From Sarcomyxa edulis (lineage: Eukaryota > Basidiomycota > Agaricomycetes > Agaricales > Mycenaceae), in NCBI GenBank assembly GCA_009761415.1, contig QUOL01000003.1, positions 2,108,001-2,172,000 on the forward strand: 64,000 bases of DNA, in the 5' to 3' direction. The stretch's first letter is position 1. Each line of letters begins with the position of its first letter. Both the position numbers and the translations under genes were made by a program. Positions 24,249 to 35,074 of this stretch are shown here, one piece after another. The notes beneath the pieces were generated by a model. That model saw only the letters and a list, made by a program, of their open reading frames with translations, was not told the DNA's origin and did not search any database.

Positions 24249-25777
24249 ATGCCGTCCGCCTCTATCGAACAACTACTGTTCTCTATATTTGCGAAAGTCC
24301 TTATGGACGACTCTGCTTTCCGTCGATCAGATCCTCCAGAGCAAGCCAGTCTGCCCTCGGGTATAACACACAACGATGTCATATTCATCAGGCAGCTTCT
24401 TGACGTATCTGCGTATATTTCGGTCTTCAAGACGACTGGTCAAGTAGTAGCCACCGCATTCACGTTCGAATCGGACGGTGCGATTCACTTGCTGACGACC
24501 GAGAATTACGAGAAACAGTCGACTTTGCCAACAATTGTCCTTCATCTGCAGGGAGTCTTTGATCGCATCCTAAAAGCGCGGGGGAATCCTGAGGAATGTA
24601 TCGAGATCAAGAATGCGGTCTACAAACACTCAATGCCAAAGTTTGTATTCCGGTTCCACAAATGGTATTTGACATTCTTGAAACGGCACAAGATGATCCA
24701 GAACCATATAGAGGAGGAGGATAGGAAGCCTTTAGAGAAGCTTGTGAAGAAAATAAAGGCATTGGCGGTGTTAATACCCAAGAACGGGCCAACACAATTC
24801 TCCAATGCGGTGGATTCGATCACTCGATTGGCAAAAAGTTATTCATCATTCGTGTTCGATTCAACTCAATACCACCAGAATTACGAGCGTCTTTCTAGGT
24901 GGGATAATATAGGTAGATACTGATCTAGCTCTCCGATCGTTCCTGATTGACAATATCTTTTCAAACAGCTTACCCAGACTCAGCCTCATTCGACTCTGAG
25001 GTTATCAGCATTCGGCGATGGTTAGAGAAACTATTCTCTATACATGGCTGTCTCGACATCCTTTTCAAATGCATCACAAACCCTGCCGGTGATTTTCTCT
25101 TTGCAGCTACCCGTTTCACCGTCACCTCGATATTCGCACCAGAGCCCGTTCCATATAGCATACCACTTGTTGAGAACTGGCTCGCAGACCACATCATTCT
25201 TCCCATCCGTCGGCAGGAGATCACTAACCCCCAAAGCTCGCCAGTGAAGCGCAAACCCGTGGCGGCCCTCGCCTCGCAATTACTCGGCGACATTCAGAAA
25301 CGATGTGAAGCCAAGGGCTCGCAGATCTACATGAACAGTGACAAAACAGTGGCGCTCGTAGATGGATACGAGCATTGCGAATGCATTCTGCTCGCACACT
25401 TCCACAATTCGCAAACAGATTCGGAGATGGCTTCTACTATCCAATACATTGGAGTATCAAAACTATCTTGTTATTCATGCGAGATGTTATTCCAAGTGCA
25501 TAGGAGAGTCGTTGGCGCGTCTGCCTGTTTCTACACGAAGGGGAGTCACGGAAAGCTCTATCCTCGCTGGACCGCGCCTGACTTCCACGTTCGAGCTGTG
25601 GCCACTGATGGTTCATCGGCCATACCCAAATATGAGAACGATCGACAGATTACGGAGCTCGTATCCGCAGCATTCTTCAACAAGTTATGTGGAGACATTT
25701 ATATCGAACAGCGGAACAGAAGGAATTTCTCAGATTCCACAAATATGACCACCCGCAGGAGCACGGATTCAGCCTAA
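24249..25777 (+). CDS. OTT_1508-like deaminase family protein, copy 2
   Basis: Paralogue of copy 1, in opposite orientation. Two exons (24249-24912, 24969-25777) encode 490 residues; the intron is in the same place as in copy 1 (DNI joined to AYPDS here, DGI joined to AKSSR there). The N-terminal half has helices such as FIRQLLDVSAYISVF and VLHLQGVFDRIL. The zinc site reads YEHCECILLAHFHN (His-x-Glu near residue 358) followed by IGVSKLSCYSCEMLF (Cys-x2-Cys near 391). So both copies keep the His, Glu and Cys pair needed for a deaminase. The tail is polar. It could act on nucleotides or on RNA/DNA of invaders, but the sequence does not show which. Confidence 0.7.
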
Positions 25778-25931
25778 ACAGAAGAAAGTAGTAGCAGTCG
25801 CAGGATTCAGACCGTGTGAGACAATAGTCGTATGCATTCAGGAGATTGCCTTCTAATCGACCAGTACAGTACAGTACAGTATCGGAATGACAAGTTTGTG
25901 TAATGTTTGATGCAGGGACATAAAAAAGGAC

Positions 25932-27124
25932 GCGAGATGATGACAGAGAAATGGTAAGGGAAAAAAGGGACTTCAACAGGAGAGCCTTTGAGTTGTGAGG
26001 TCAGGAGAAGAACCATGAAGCAAAGCAGATTGGACGTACAATTGAAGGACTCCCAAAGCAAACTGGAAGCGGGACGAGCAAGACACGGGACGACGTTGCT
26101 CGGATAGACTGAAAAAGAAGGCACATTAGTACATGGTGAAGCAAAGGGCAAACAAACGAAGGAATGATATGATAGAAAGGTGACATGCCGAATCGAACCG
26201 CTACAGCTCCAGCAAACCAGACGAGACCTGTACTGAGCGCGAAGAAAGAAACCTGCATGCAATCACAGGTTGGAGCGCGCCCATCCTCTTGCACCGCCCA
26301 TGACTCAAGCGCTGCACGTACAATCCTCGAGGTCTCTGCAGCCGAGTCCGGTCTAAGACATGTACGACAACTCGCCAAGGGGATAGAGGGCTCTGCTGAC
26401 ACTCCGAGTGCGCCCATCCTCTGACACCTCCTGGCTCCAACGCGCCCGCACACGCCGAAGCATGTACGAGAACTCGCCAGGCGATCGAGGGCTCTGCTAA
26501 CACTGCTGACTCGATCATACACACCGGTCCGATGCAACGTACTAGCAAGGTTCGTTGGCATCATTCGGGAAATTGGTAATGGCGGGCACGTCTATGACAG
26601 TGTATTAGCGGGTGAAGATGTAAAGAGACATAAGGAGAGGACGTACGGTGCGATGGAGTGCATAGCACTAGCCGGCGGGGTGAGTCGGCATTGAGAGAAG
26701 TCTGTAGATGAGAGTCAGCATGGGCGGGCAAAATATGATAGATAAAACATACTTGTAAGGCTCTGAGTCAGGGCGGTTGTTCAAATCGCTCGCCTTGGTA
26801 GAGAGACAGCGGCGAGATACTGCTATAGTGGGGGTCAGCTAGGGGGCACGCGACTAGATGAGAATAGACGAACATGGATGATAGAGGTATGCATCTAGTC
26901 AGATAGTAGACAGCGGGTGAGGGAGAGCGTTGGGCACCAGAGATGATGGTGGCTGGGGGAGAAGAGCAGTTGGGCGATTTCGTCAAACACGCTGGGTTTT
27001 TATATGTTGTCGAAGGAGCAGATCATCCGTTTTGGGACGAAATCATTGTTGAATGCGATTAAACAATGATGACGCGTCTTGAAATGTCACGCGCCGGAGG
27101 AATGACGTGACAAGACGCGGTCGC
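25932..27124 (-). mobile_element. 1.2-kb dispersed repeat, copy A
   Basis: The reverse complement of this stretch matches 53989-55189 almost base for base over most of its length, with small indels, and similarity stops abruptly at both sides. In that orientation it starts with a hairpin-forming segment (CGCGTCTTGTCACG ... CGTGAC ... AAGACGCG), then TATAAAA, a pyrimidine-rich zone and several GT..AG pairs. It may be a solo LTR or another non-autonomous element; no target duplication was found. Copy A starts 155 bp after the stop of deaminase copy 2. Confidence 0.75.
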
Positions 27125-27498
27125 CTCGCAGCACGAGTAGCTGGAGAGCATAGCGTATTAGGCCTGGACTTCCAGTGCTTCTGAGCTGCTCGCCAAAGCA
27201 TTCTGCAGAACCATAGACCAGAGATACGGAAAATCATTGGTGGTAGACTGAGGACTATAGTGAAGGCACCGCTCCTGAATCAGAAGAGGCACGAACGATC
27301 CTAGCCAGACACACTAGACATTAACACAATATTGACCGTACTAGAATGATCTCGTCCAGAAGACTCCTCGGATCAGCTGTCCTGAACAAACGCGATGAAC
27401 TACTGTTAGAGTCGGGAAAGGAATTCCAGTCGTACACTCCATTCAACCGATTGACTCGTTATACCGGCTTTCGGGTCAAATCGATCAGCCGTGAGATC

Positions 27499-29130
27499 TT
27501 AGAAATGATCGACAAGTCCGCTTACTGATTCCACGGTCCGGATACTAATCAGAGACTGAACCGGTGCAAGAGGATCAGGTATAGTGGTTGGGATTGCCGA
27601 GAGAGTTGAGTCACGAAGGTTGAGCATAAGGCGCGATACTAATGTCGCAGAAAGCCTACATAGCATAGTCATCGAGAGAGTATATGAGTGTGTTAGCGAA
27701 TCACATACGTGTTCGTAAATGTAGTCACCAAAGCCGAATGTGGCTTCGGATGAAGTGCATCAATTTGAGAATCACAACGCGCTGAGGAATTGTACTCACA
27801 CCACCGATCTTCCAAAGAGATATCTCATCAACAAGGGGGGAAACGTGATACAAAGTCGTGAATACTCACTATAAACATTAGTATATTTGCAAATGTTGCA
27901 CACGCAATGACCCTAGCGATGCATCGGGTGCTCAAGGTTTTACTGTAACGATGACAGGGATCGACGTACCCAAAATACAATGAACCTTGAGTGTAGGTAC
28001 GTCAACTCTTCCCCATTTGTAGACAGCAGAGAATGAAATACCATCACGAAGAAGAACATTCCACAGCGTACATCTGGGTCCTAAAGCCCGTCGGACCATG
28101 AGAGATCTGCGGAGGGTCATACCAAAGACCAATATATCGATCGCCAAAACCCAAGCCCAATCAGCTGCAAAGCCTGCAGTTGAACCATGATGAATAGATT
28201 AGTCCGGAGATAGCGATGGAAGGGTCGCTACGCACGAGTTCCTCTGGAAAAGGTTTGTGAACACATGTTCTATGAACTACAAACTACAAATAGGACGCAC
28301 TCTTCCTGAGAGATAGATATTATTTCTACGCACCGAATATACGGTCCCAAATCTTGCCGCTGAGCGGTCGCTATCCCTCCTAGAACAGAACGCTATCAAA
28401 ATAAAAGATCATTTGATATTCAGTCGATATGTCCCAGGGTACAAATAATAGCTGAATGAACGTACAACACTAGTCACTGTCCCCCCGACGGACAAACACA
28501 CGAACACACTTAATACTCGGCGGCTACGAGCGTACATATAATACACTCGTAGCATCAATACAACTGGGGAGTTCCAGTTAGATAGACACAAAACAGAGCA
28601 GGGGCTGTACTTGCGTTCGATGACGGATTGAATCATCACGGAGAAACAACTACGATACGCTTTGAGAGCATTGCACCTGTGTCCAATCATCAGAGCTAAG
28701 ACACAGTGAAATCACTGTTAAACAAACGTTGCCTGTGGTCATCACGGTTCTGATTAGTTCGTGTAGAGGTGACACCAGATCGATATACTTGCTTGAAAGT
28801 TCCCCAGAGACGAGATTGGCATAAATGTATGGGCCATCACCGGAATATGGCCTAACAGCGACACATAACGGACGAAGAAAAACAGAAGGCCTCCGATAGT
28901 AAGTTTCGGCCGCTTCCAGAAGCGATCGAACTCCAGATTGAAGGTCAAAAGATAGTCATAGTAGAGGATGACTGCAGAAATCGGGTCAACATACTGTAAC
29001 GCAGAAAGATTGACGAAGAAAGCACCCGATGCGACAACAATCAAGTAGTCGACAGCAGTTCTGTACTTCTATAAGTTACGACTCGTTACGCCAAATCGGA
29101 GGGTACCCACATAGTACTGGCATCAAGCAT
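27499..29130 (-). CDS. DUF6533-type seven-helix membrane protein
   Basis: Member of the large mushroom family with an N-terminal DUF6533 domain and about seven membrane helices; function unknown, possibly receptor-like. Translation from 29130 gives MLDASTI spliced over 29061-29110 to TAVDYLIVVASG. The hallmark is ISAVILYYDYLLTFNLEFDR followed by FWKRPKLTIGGLLFF. Later exons give VVLMLRVYYMYARSRRVLSV, then VLLRDGSLYFG, VIACATFANILMFI and the closing VSRLMLNLRDSTLS, typical of the C-terminal part of this family. The last exon ends at a TAA at 27499-27501. At least six introns are needed; exon borders between 28.15 and 28.75 kb are approximate. Confidence 0.75.
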
Positions 29131-29940
29131 CTTGGCCGTCTTTGTGGAAAGATGTCTGTCCGACTCAGAGACCCTATGCTACATTATATACGGTCAGTTT
29201 CAACGTTGACGGCATTGAAATGCATTCTCATACCGACCGTCTCTTCAAATAGACTCCATTCTCCCTAGCAATGCTATCCCCTCAAACTTGTTACGTGGGT
29301 CACTGGCTCAAGAAGCATATTTCAGAAAGAAAAATCATCGTTGCGACGATGCTCTGCGTTTTCCCTGTCAGTGATAATCAGGAAGAGAAGCTTGATTCAT
29401 CGCAGAGACACGTCAATCGAAGGAAGTCCGGATCTTTGCGTCACACTATAACACAATCGCAACATCGCCCTCAACCTCAGTAAGCTTTAGAGCCGGTCTG
29501 TCCCAAGAAAATCAACCGATTAGAAAACTCTAATCAAGACCAAGACAGATTGCATGTAACGAACCTCTGGGATCCATCTTTTTCAAGCTTCCGTTCCATA
29601 TAATTAGCCAAGCTGTGGTACAATTTGAGGGATCCTTCGTGTACCCAGACGACGAGAGAGCCTTCCACCAAAATGCAACAATTCCCAACAGAAACCGCGT
29701 GATGCACAGGCGCATCTTGGGTCCGATGCCTTAGTATGACGATATTTGCATCGATTCTGCTGCCTTGCGTATACCGATGGTCAGCTGTCCAACTTATATT
29801 ATTCGTAAAACATACAGATGGTCTCCTGAGAACTGGTATAGACATGATCGACCATATTCTGACGGCCCAGACACGTCAAAGTCCATCGCAAGCAATGCAA
29901 CAGGATTGAAGCAACACATGCTAGACTGCTCAACTGGTTC
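29131..29940. other. Intergenic, no recognised gene
   Basis: 810 bp between the DUF6533 start and the end of CDC26. A minus-strand frame at 29534-29845 (about 100 codons) has no motif I recognise and no obvious splice partners. Confidence 0.35.
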
Positions 29941-30237
29941 CTAGGAGATGGATTGCACTTCAGGCTTTTGATCTCCACGCCCTTGCTCATTGTGTGACTC
30001 ACCTGGATCAATCCCCAGGCGTCTCTCCCTCTCCTGTTTGACCGATACGGCACCATTCAACTGCTTCAATAGTGTAAGCTCATCCTCGTCGAGATATGGT
30101 TTATCTGCAGCTCCCTGTATCTTATGAGTGATCTGTTGCTTAGCAGTGGCTTCTGCCTTTTGTTTCGCGACCAGGTTTCTGACATCCTGGATGTCGGTGT
30201 CGTTCATGGGAATGAGAGTTGGTGCTCTTCGAATCAT
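29941..30237 (-). CDS. CDC26: Anaphase-promoting complex subunit CDC26 (APC12/Hcn1)
   Basis: Small subunit that stabilises the CDC16/APC6 TPR superhelix of the nuclear anaphase-promoting ubiquitin ligase. The start at 30237 was chosen because it yields MIRRAPTLIPMNDTDIQD, matching the diagnostic CDC26 N-terminus (M-hydrophobic-R-R-x-P-T, then a T/D-D-I element) that is buried in the partner's groove. The 98-residue product continues with a charged helix and KQERERRLGI, similar to the RERRIGI segment of the fission-yeast protein. An upstream in-frame ATG exists but would add an unlikely Cys-rich leader. It is an intronless single exon, divergent from the PRA1 gene. Confidence 0.8.
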   Translation of the reverse strand: MIRRAPTLIPMNDTDIQDVRNLVAKQKAEATAKQQITHKIQGAADKPYLDEDELTLLKQLNGAVSVKQERERRLGIDPGESHNEQGRGDQKPEVQSIS

Positions 30238-30478
30238 GTCTATACGATGAGAAATCTGCAAGTTACTGCGTGTATGATGAAAGATAAGAGGACCACGTAC
30301 TATATGAACGCAGCAGCAGGCTCTGCCGTTGTGGCAGTACAAGCGCGCAGCAGCCAGGAGGCTCTTAAGCTCACAGCAAACAGTGACAACACACCATTCC
30401 ATTCTCCATTCTTACCGCCAAAACCACCCACCGGGCTCACCCATCTATATACACCGCTAAGCTCTCCCAGACATTACA
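30238..30478. promoter_or_regulatory. Divergent promoter, CDC26 and PRA1
   Basis: 241 bp between the two start codons, so both promoters lie here. A TATATACA-like stretch lies near 30445, about 35 bp before the PRA1 ATG. Confidence 0.4.
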
Positions 30479-31256
30479 ATGGAGACCGTTTTACGAGTTA
30501 CCGACGCCCTCAAGTCTTTCAGAGTAGGTCTCTAACAAAAGCCGGCGACTTGCACCGACCTCATTTTTTTTGCTCGCGTAGGAAACGAGGCTCTCGGGAC
30601 TTAGACCCCCCACAGAATTCTTCGACGTCAACCGACTCTCTCGCCCAGCTGATTTGAATCAGGCTACCTCTGTGAGCGCCAACGTCCGCCTTTGCACCGA
30701 CTGAGGAACTGAACTTTTGTCGCAGCGTATATCATACAATACCCGCTACTTCTCAGGTATGCCTTGCGCGCACGCCATATATCTCATACGGTCTATATTG
30801 ATGGCTTTACAGGGAACTATGGATTAATCGTCGTGCTTTTGGCAGTATATGCAGTGTGCGCCAAATTTTCGCGTCACTTCTGACGTGTACTGACGACGCA
30901 TACCTCTTCTCTAGTCTCACCAATCCGCTGATGCTGCTATCCCTCGGATTCCTTATTGGTGGATTTATACTTATCAACAAATTCGGTGAACTCCTGTGCT
31001 CTCATGTATGTTTGTATCAAACTAATATACGTCTGGCTTAGCACCGGAACCTTTGCAGGTCGGAGACCACGTCGTGACGCAAAAATCTCTGTACATCACA
31101 TTATTCGTCATTGGCTTCCCTCTTCTATGGTGGTCATCACCCATCTGGACGTTCTTCTGGCTTGTAGGCGCATCTGCCGTCATCATCCTCGGCCATGCGA
31201 GTGTTTTGGAGCCTGGTGTTGAAAGTGAATATGCTTCGGTGCAGGATACCGTTTAG
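30479..31256 (+). CDS. PRA1/Yip3 family prenylated Rab acceptor
   Basis: ER/Golgi membrane protein of the PRA1 (Yip3) family, which binds prenylated Rab GTPases and helps load them on membranes. Six short exons: METVLRVTDALKSFRE, then TRLSGLRPPTEFFDVNRLSR, ADLNQAT, RISYNTRYFSGNYGLIVVLL, LTNPLMLLSLGFLIGGFILI and VGDHVVTQKSLYITLFVIG. The F-F-x3-R-x-S-R element and the NYR/NYG-type segment before two long hydrophobic hairpins are the family pattern. The product ends EYASVQDTV, about 165 residues, usual for PRA1. Confidence 0.8.
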
Positions 31257-31919
31257 TGGGGGATTCGAGGACATTGTGATAGATGTTCTATTCATCTGGG
31301 AAGATTGGACTTTCATTGTTCGAACGTGCGCTCGCCAATTTCGATATGCCGTTCCAGTATCTACGACGGCCCTCGACTGTATTTATTGCACCGTATCCGG
31401 AGATCCTTCGACATCAATTACGCGCTATATTTGATATCGATAATTTATCCATAGCCACTTGGGAGGTGAGAGATCCGCCCGACTATTCGTTGCAGCTTCG
31501 AGTTGGGGGATATCGATAACTATCGATAACTCTTCAGAGCGTCATGACCTTCTCGATGCCTTGGATTGGCACCGAGCATTGCATTGCAGTTGTTTTAGAG
31601 TATGTAAAACGCAGCGTTTTTGCTAACCTCACTCGACATGTCGAAGTCTTGGAACATCCTTGCTCTACAGCTCCTGAAAACCGTATAACTCGACAGGTAC
31701 TCGTCGAATATCCCTTGGCTCTTGGGTACTCCAAAACAGTGGTTACCCCTGACATGCTTCGAAGCGGCCGACTGTCTCGGCAGGAATCTGATTTTCGTGG
31801 GATCGATTTCCGTCATTTGACTGCAGAGTGGCTTGCAATTTGTTTATCAAAGACGCCATGACTCTTAAATAGTGCACATCTTCCTTCCTATGTTCAGATG
31901 GTCTGCAGCACCCCCAGAA
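31257..31919. other. Intergenic upstream of the bZIP gene
   Basis: 663 bp with no recognised gene. A 10-bp unit ATCGATAACT is repeated twice in tandem at about 31514-31533. An open frame at 31544-31861 has no known motif. The bZIP promoter must lie in the last part. Confidence 0.35.
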
Positions 31920-32655
31920 ATGACAAGAGGCCGTAAAATTGATCATACGATCCCACCTACCCGCTCTGTCACCCAGCAGCGCGATTACCGTGCTCGCAAA
32001 GCTCAATTCGTCGCTGGGTTGCAGCAACGAGTTCAGGACCTCGAAGAACAATGTCGTCGCTCTGAAGCAGAGAATGCTCAGTTACGCAGGGAGCTTGAAG
32101 TAGCCAAAGCAAACAGTTCTCAAACTCCACCTATGGCTTCGTGCAATCCTCAGACGGTACGTTTTCATCTACGTCTCCTATATCATTTACTCATCTCATA
32201 TAATTGCACTCAAATTTCAGGTACAGGCATCATCGGAACTGATGCGTGACTTATCCATTGCGACGGCTTCGTTAGCTCGTTTCCAACAATTGGCTTTCAC
32301 TGAACCTTGTAGGCAGCTACACCCGCCGCCACCACAACCATCTTCTCAGGCTATTCAATCAATAAGTACAATGGGACTTCGCCCAGCCTCGTTTCCCTCC
32401 CCCTCCCCTTCGACATCACCCCCATTCCTCCAGACAGTGCTCAACCCGGATAATACATCGTATTACGCCCAAAACTACAAACGTTCTCGTGTGGACGAAC
32501 CAGAAGCGCGAAACTCATCTTCATTTCGAAGAAATCCCAGTCCAAGCCCCAGTCCCAGCACAGGATCTGATTGTTGCGGAGGACTTTTGGATTGTCGTGA
32601 GCTCGTTGACGAGGACGAGCCCACTGAATCGAGTCCAGGATCAACGAAATATTGA
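31920..32655 (+). CDS. bZIP transcription factor with C-terminal Cys motif
   Basis: DNA-binding bZIP regulator. MTRGRKIDHTIPPTRSV leads into a basic region (TQQRDYRARKAQFV) and a leucine-zipper coiled coil (LQQRVQDLEEQ, then SEAENAQLRRELEVA). One intron (about 32158-32220) joins QT to VQASSELMRDL. The rest is Pro/Ser-rich, with low-complexity SPSPSP runs and an acidic end. Near the C-terminus SDCCGGLLDCRELVDEDE holds a three-cysteine cluster that could sense metal or oxidants. Its stop lies 207 bp from the end of the ACR3 arsenite permease gene on the other strand, recalling the bZIP/ACR3 arsenic locus of budding yeast. Regulation of ACR3 by this factor is inference. Confidence 0.8.
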
Positions 32656-32862
32656 CTCATACCTCAGAGGAGGTTGTTATACTGTAAGAACTTTCCCTGT
32701 AACATGTTCTCATTGGCTGGGAACTAACCCTTTCTGTCTCAGAGTTTTTGGAGACTTTTCGCTAGTCGTCCTGCTATTTGATTGTACAGCTACGTGTCGG
32801 ACATCATCTCATAATATCACAGTCATACGCATTGTAATATCAAGTTTCCAATCAAATCTGCG

Positions 32863-34294
32863 TTATATCCTTGTTCCGCCCCAGCTCAATTTCGTCTTCA
32901 GAAACAACGCCACCCATGTCAGACCCAATAAGACAGGGACTTCGACCAGCGGACCTATAGTAGCTGCTAATGCTTGATCCGAGCTGACGCCATAGACCGC
33001 AATTGCTACCGCAATAGCGAGCTCCTAAATATAGGAAAGGTAAGGTCAGTCATATTCGTTGAGAACAATCAGAAAATGGAACTGACGAAGTTATTACTTC
33101 CAGCTGTGAATGCCTGTACTACCGCCATGTCATAACCGAACTGCTCTTTTTTTCTTACCATCCTCGATTCCCTTCGTGTCAGGTAAAACACCATACCGAA
33201 AGCTGATGACCACATGATGATAAAATAGAGTATCATCGGCACGAAGACACGAAATACGGGCCCGAGGTTGTGCAATATGTGATGGCCCTGGTACGCGAAC
33301 ATGACCAAGATGGTGTATAGCAATCCAAGCAGCGCCAACGGTGAGAAGATCGGGAGAAACGTTCTGTCAAGGAACGCTTTACTGGTGAAATACCATACGG
33401 TGTATCGCGTGACAATCCCTGCGACGAGTGGAATACCCAAGTACTATCTCAGCTAAAATCAGCTCGTGATAATTGCTCAGGCTTAATCTCATTTTGCTTA
33501 CGATGAGGACGGATATCGCGACGTTCCCGTAAGAAAGATGGACTTTTGTTTGGCTACCACCGCCGATGATATTGATGAAAAGAACTGCGTACGGTGAGTA
33601 GAGGATGACTTGCAAAACCGAGTTGATGACAACGAGTATGGCACAGTAATCATGATTGCCTTGCGCTAATTGGTTCCATATCATGACCATGGCTATGCAG
33701 CGCGCGAGGCCAACCATGATAACTCCCTCACGATAGGTCGGTAGGTCAGGAAGGGTGGCCCATGCTAGACCCAGCATGACAAGTGGTCCAACGATCCAGT
33801 TCAAGGACATCGAAATTCCTATTTGGATCCATATTCGCGAGGATTTGAAAACGTCCGGGAGAGCCTCGTACTGCACCTTGGTCAGCACGGGCCACATCAT
33901 AACGATCAGACCAATGGCGATTGCTGATGGATGTACTAAATAAGTAGAACTATCTGTTACGAGGAATTCTACTTACGAACGGATACGCTGTCTAATTGTA
34001 TGGTGTCGAAAGCAGTTTGCACATTAGGGGCAAATTCGCCAATAATGACGCCGACTATCATCGCTAGGAGGATAGCGGGTGTCAGAAGACGATCCAAAAG
34101 ACAAAGTTTCCTGAAAAGCACTTGAGGACATCTGTTCAGCAAACTTCTAGTGCATCAGTACGTGATTGTATACCTTTTGGAATGTCGTTGGGTTCGAGGT
34201 CATTAGCGCTTTGAGCGTGGTCCTGCGGATGAGAGGAAAGCACTGTCGAGATATCGACGAGTTCTCGAGTTTTTTCGGGGTGTGTTTCATTCAT
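32863..34294 (-). CDS. ACR3: ACR3-type arsenite efflux permease
   Basis: Plasma-membrane (or vacuolar) arsenite/antimonite exporter of the ACR3 family, about ten membrane helices. The start at 34294 gives [19 protein letters not shown]. The next exon reads [20 protein letters not shown], then [20 protein letters not shown], near-identical to known ACR3 N-termini. Then come [11 protein letters not shown], the signature [19 protein letters not shown] with the essential Cys, [20 protein letters not shown] and FTAGSNNF. The last exon is [20 protein letters not shown] followed by [17 protein letters not shown] and ends at a TAA at 32863-32865. Six or seven exons. All key family residues are present. 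It converges on the bZIP gene. Confidence 0.9.
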
Positions 34295-35074
34295 TGGATG
34301 TTGAAAGAGTCTGGAAATGAGAATGAAGTGAAGCAAAGGGTCACCTTCCCCACTCGAAGTCATACATGATCGGCGAATTTGATTACAGTCTTCAAATTCG
34401 GCCAAATGCTTCCATTCCACGTGGCCTCAAAATCAAAATCACAGAATGTTTCAGAATGACGAAGATCAAGCCCTTCAGGTCTTTCAGTGACAGATCCTGT
34501 GTCCGGAGAGACTTTAGGAAGGACAGCGACTTACATGCAATGGATGTCACCTAGACAATAAGTATGCCCCAGCGTCTGTTACTACTTAGTCTCACTTTGT
34601 CGGCCTAAGGCTAGGTTTACCGTTTCGCGTCGAACTGGGTCGTATAAAGTCCAGAGAAAGATTCTCATGGCGATGTTGCATTCAACGGAAACGATATAAT
34701 GAAACTCAAAAAAGGAAAGGAATTACGCCTCTGGATACTACCTAGGCGGGACGCATATGTAAGTGGGCTTGGGTGACGTGATTCGTGATGTGACGCAACG
34801 CGAGCCCGATCCACCCGAGACTCGGCCTTTCTTCAAATTCTCCTCCGGCGCCACTACAACTTCAAGTTAGAGCAGTTGGGCCTCATAGATATCGTCTTTG
34901 ATAATCCCAGGTCCTGGCCAGTCTTCCTGTCAGATCTCCAAGACTGAGACGACGATACTAGTCAGCCCCAAATGGCCCAGTCTGGTTTCAATATGCCTTA
35001 TAAGCTGCCCCACTCCTTTCTAATGACCCATCTCGCCTGGTGCATTTCTTCTTCGCTTTTCTTTTTTGTTCATC
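34295..35074. promoter_or_regulatory. Divergent upstream region, ACR3 and protease
   Basis: 780 bp between the ACR3 start (minus) and the aspartic protease start (plus). A TATAAG box lies at 34999-35004, 71 bp before the protease ATG, followed by a pyrimidine-rich leader. No further gene is recognised. Confidence 0.5.

Noticed and set aside
18749..25777. Secondary-metabolite or defence gene cluster around the deaminases
   Set aside because: Neighbours are MED1 and a membrane protein; no synthase, transporter or known defence partner.
26770..26800. TTCAAATC-like T-loop suggesting a tRNA
   Set aside because: No acceptor stem, anticodon arm or D-loop can be formed; it lies in the dispersed repeat.
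31514..31533. Tandem ATCGATAACT as an operator
   Set aside because: Only two copies, no known binding site, far from the bZIP start.
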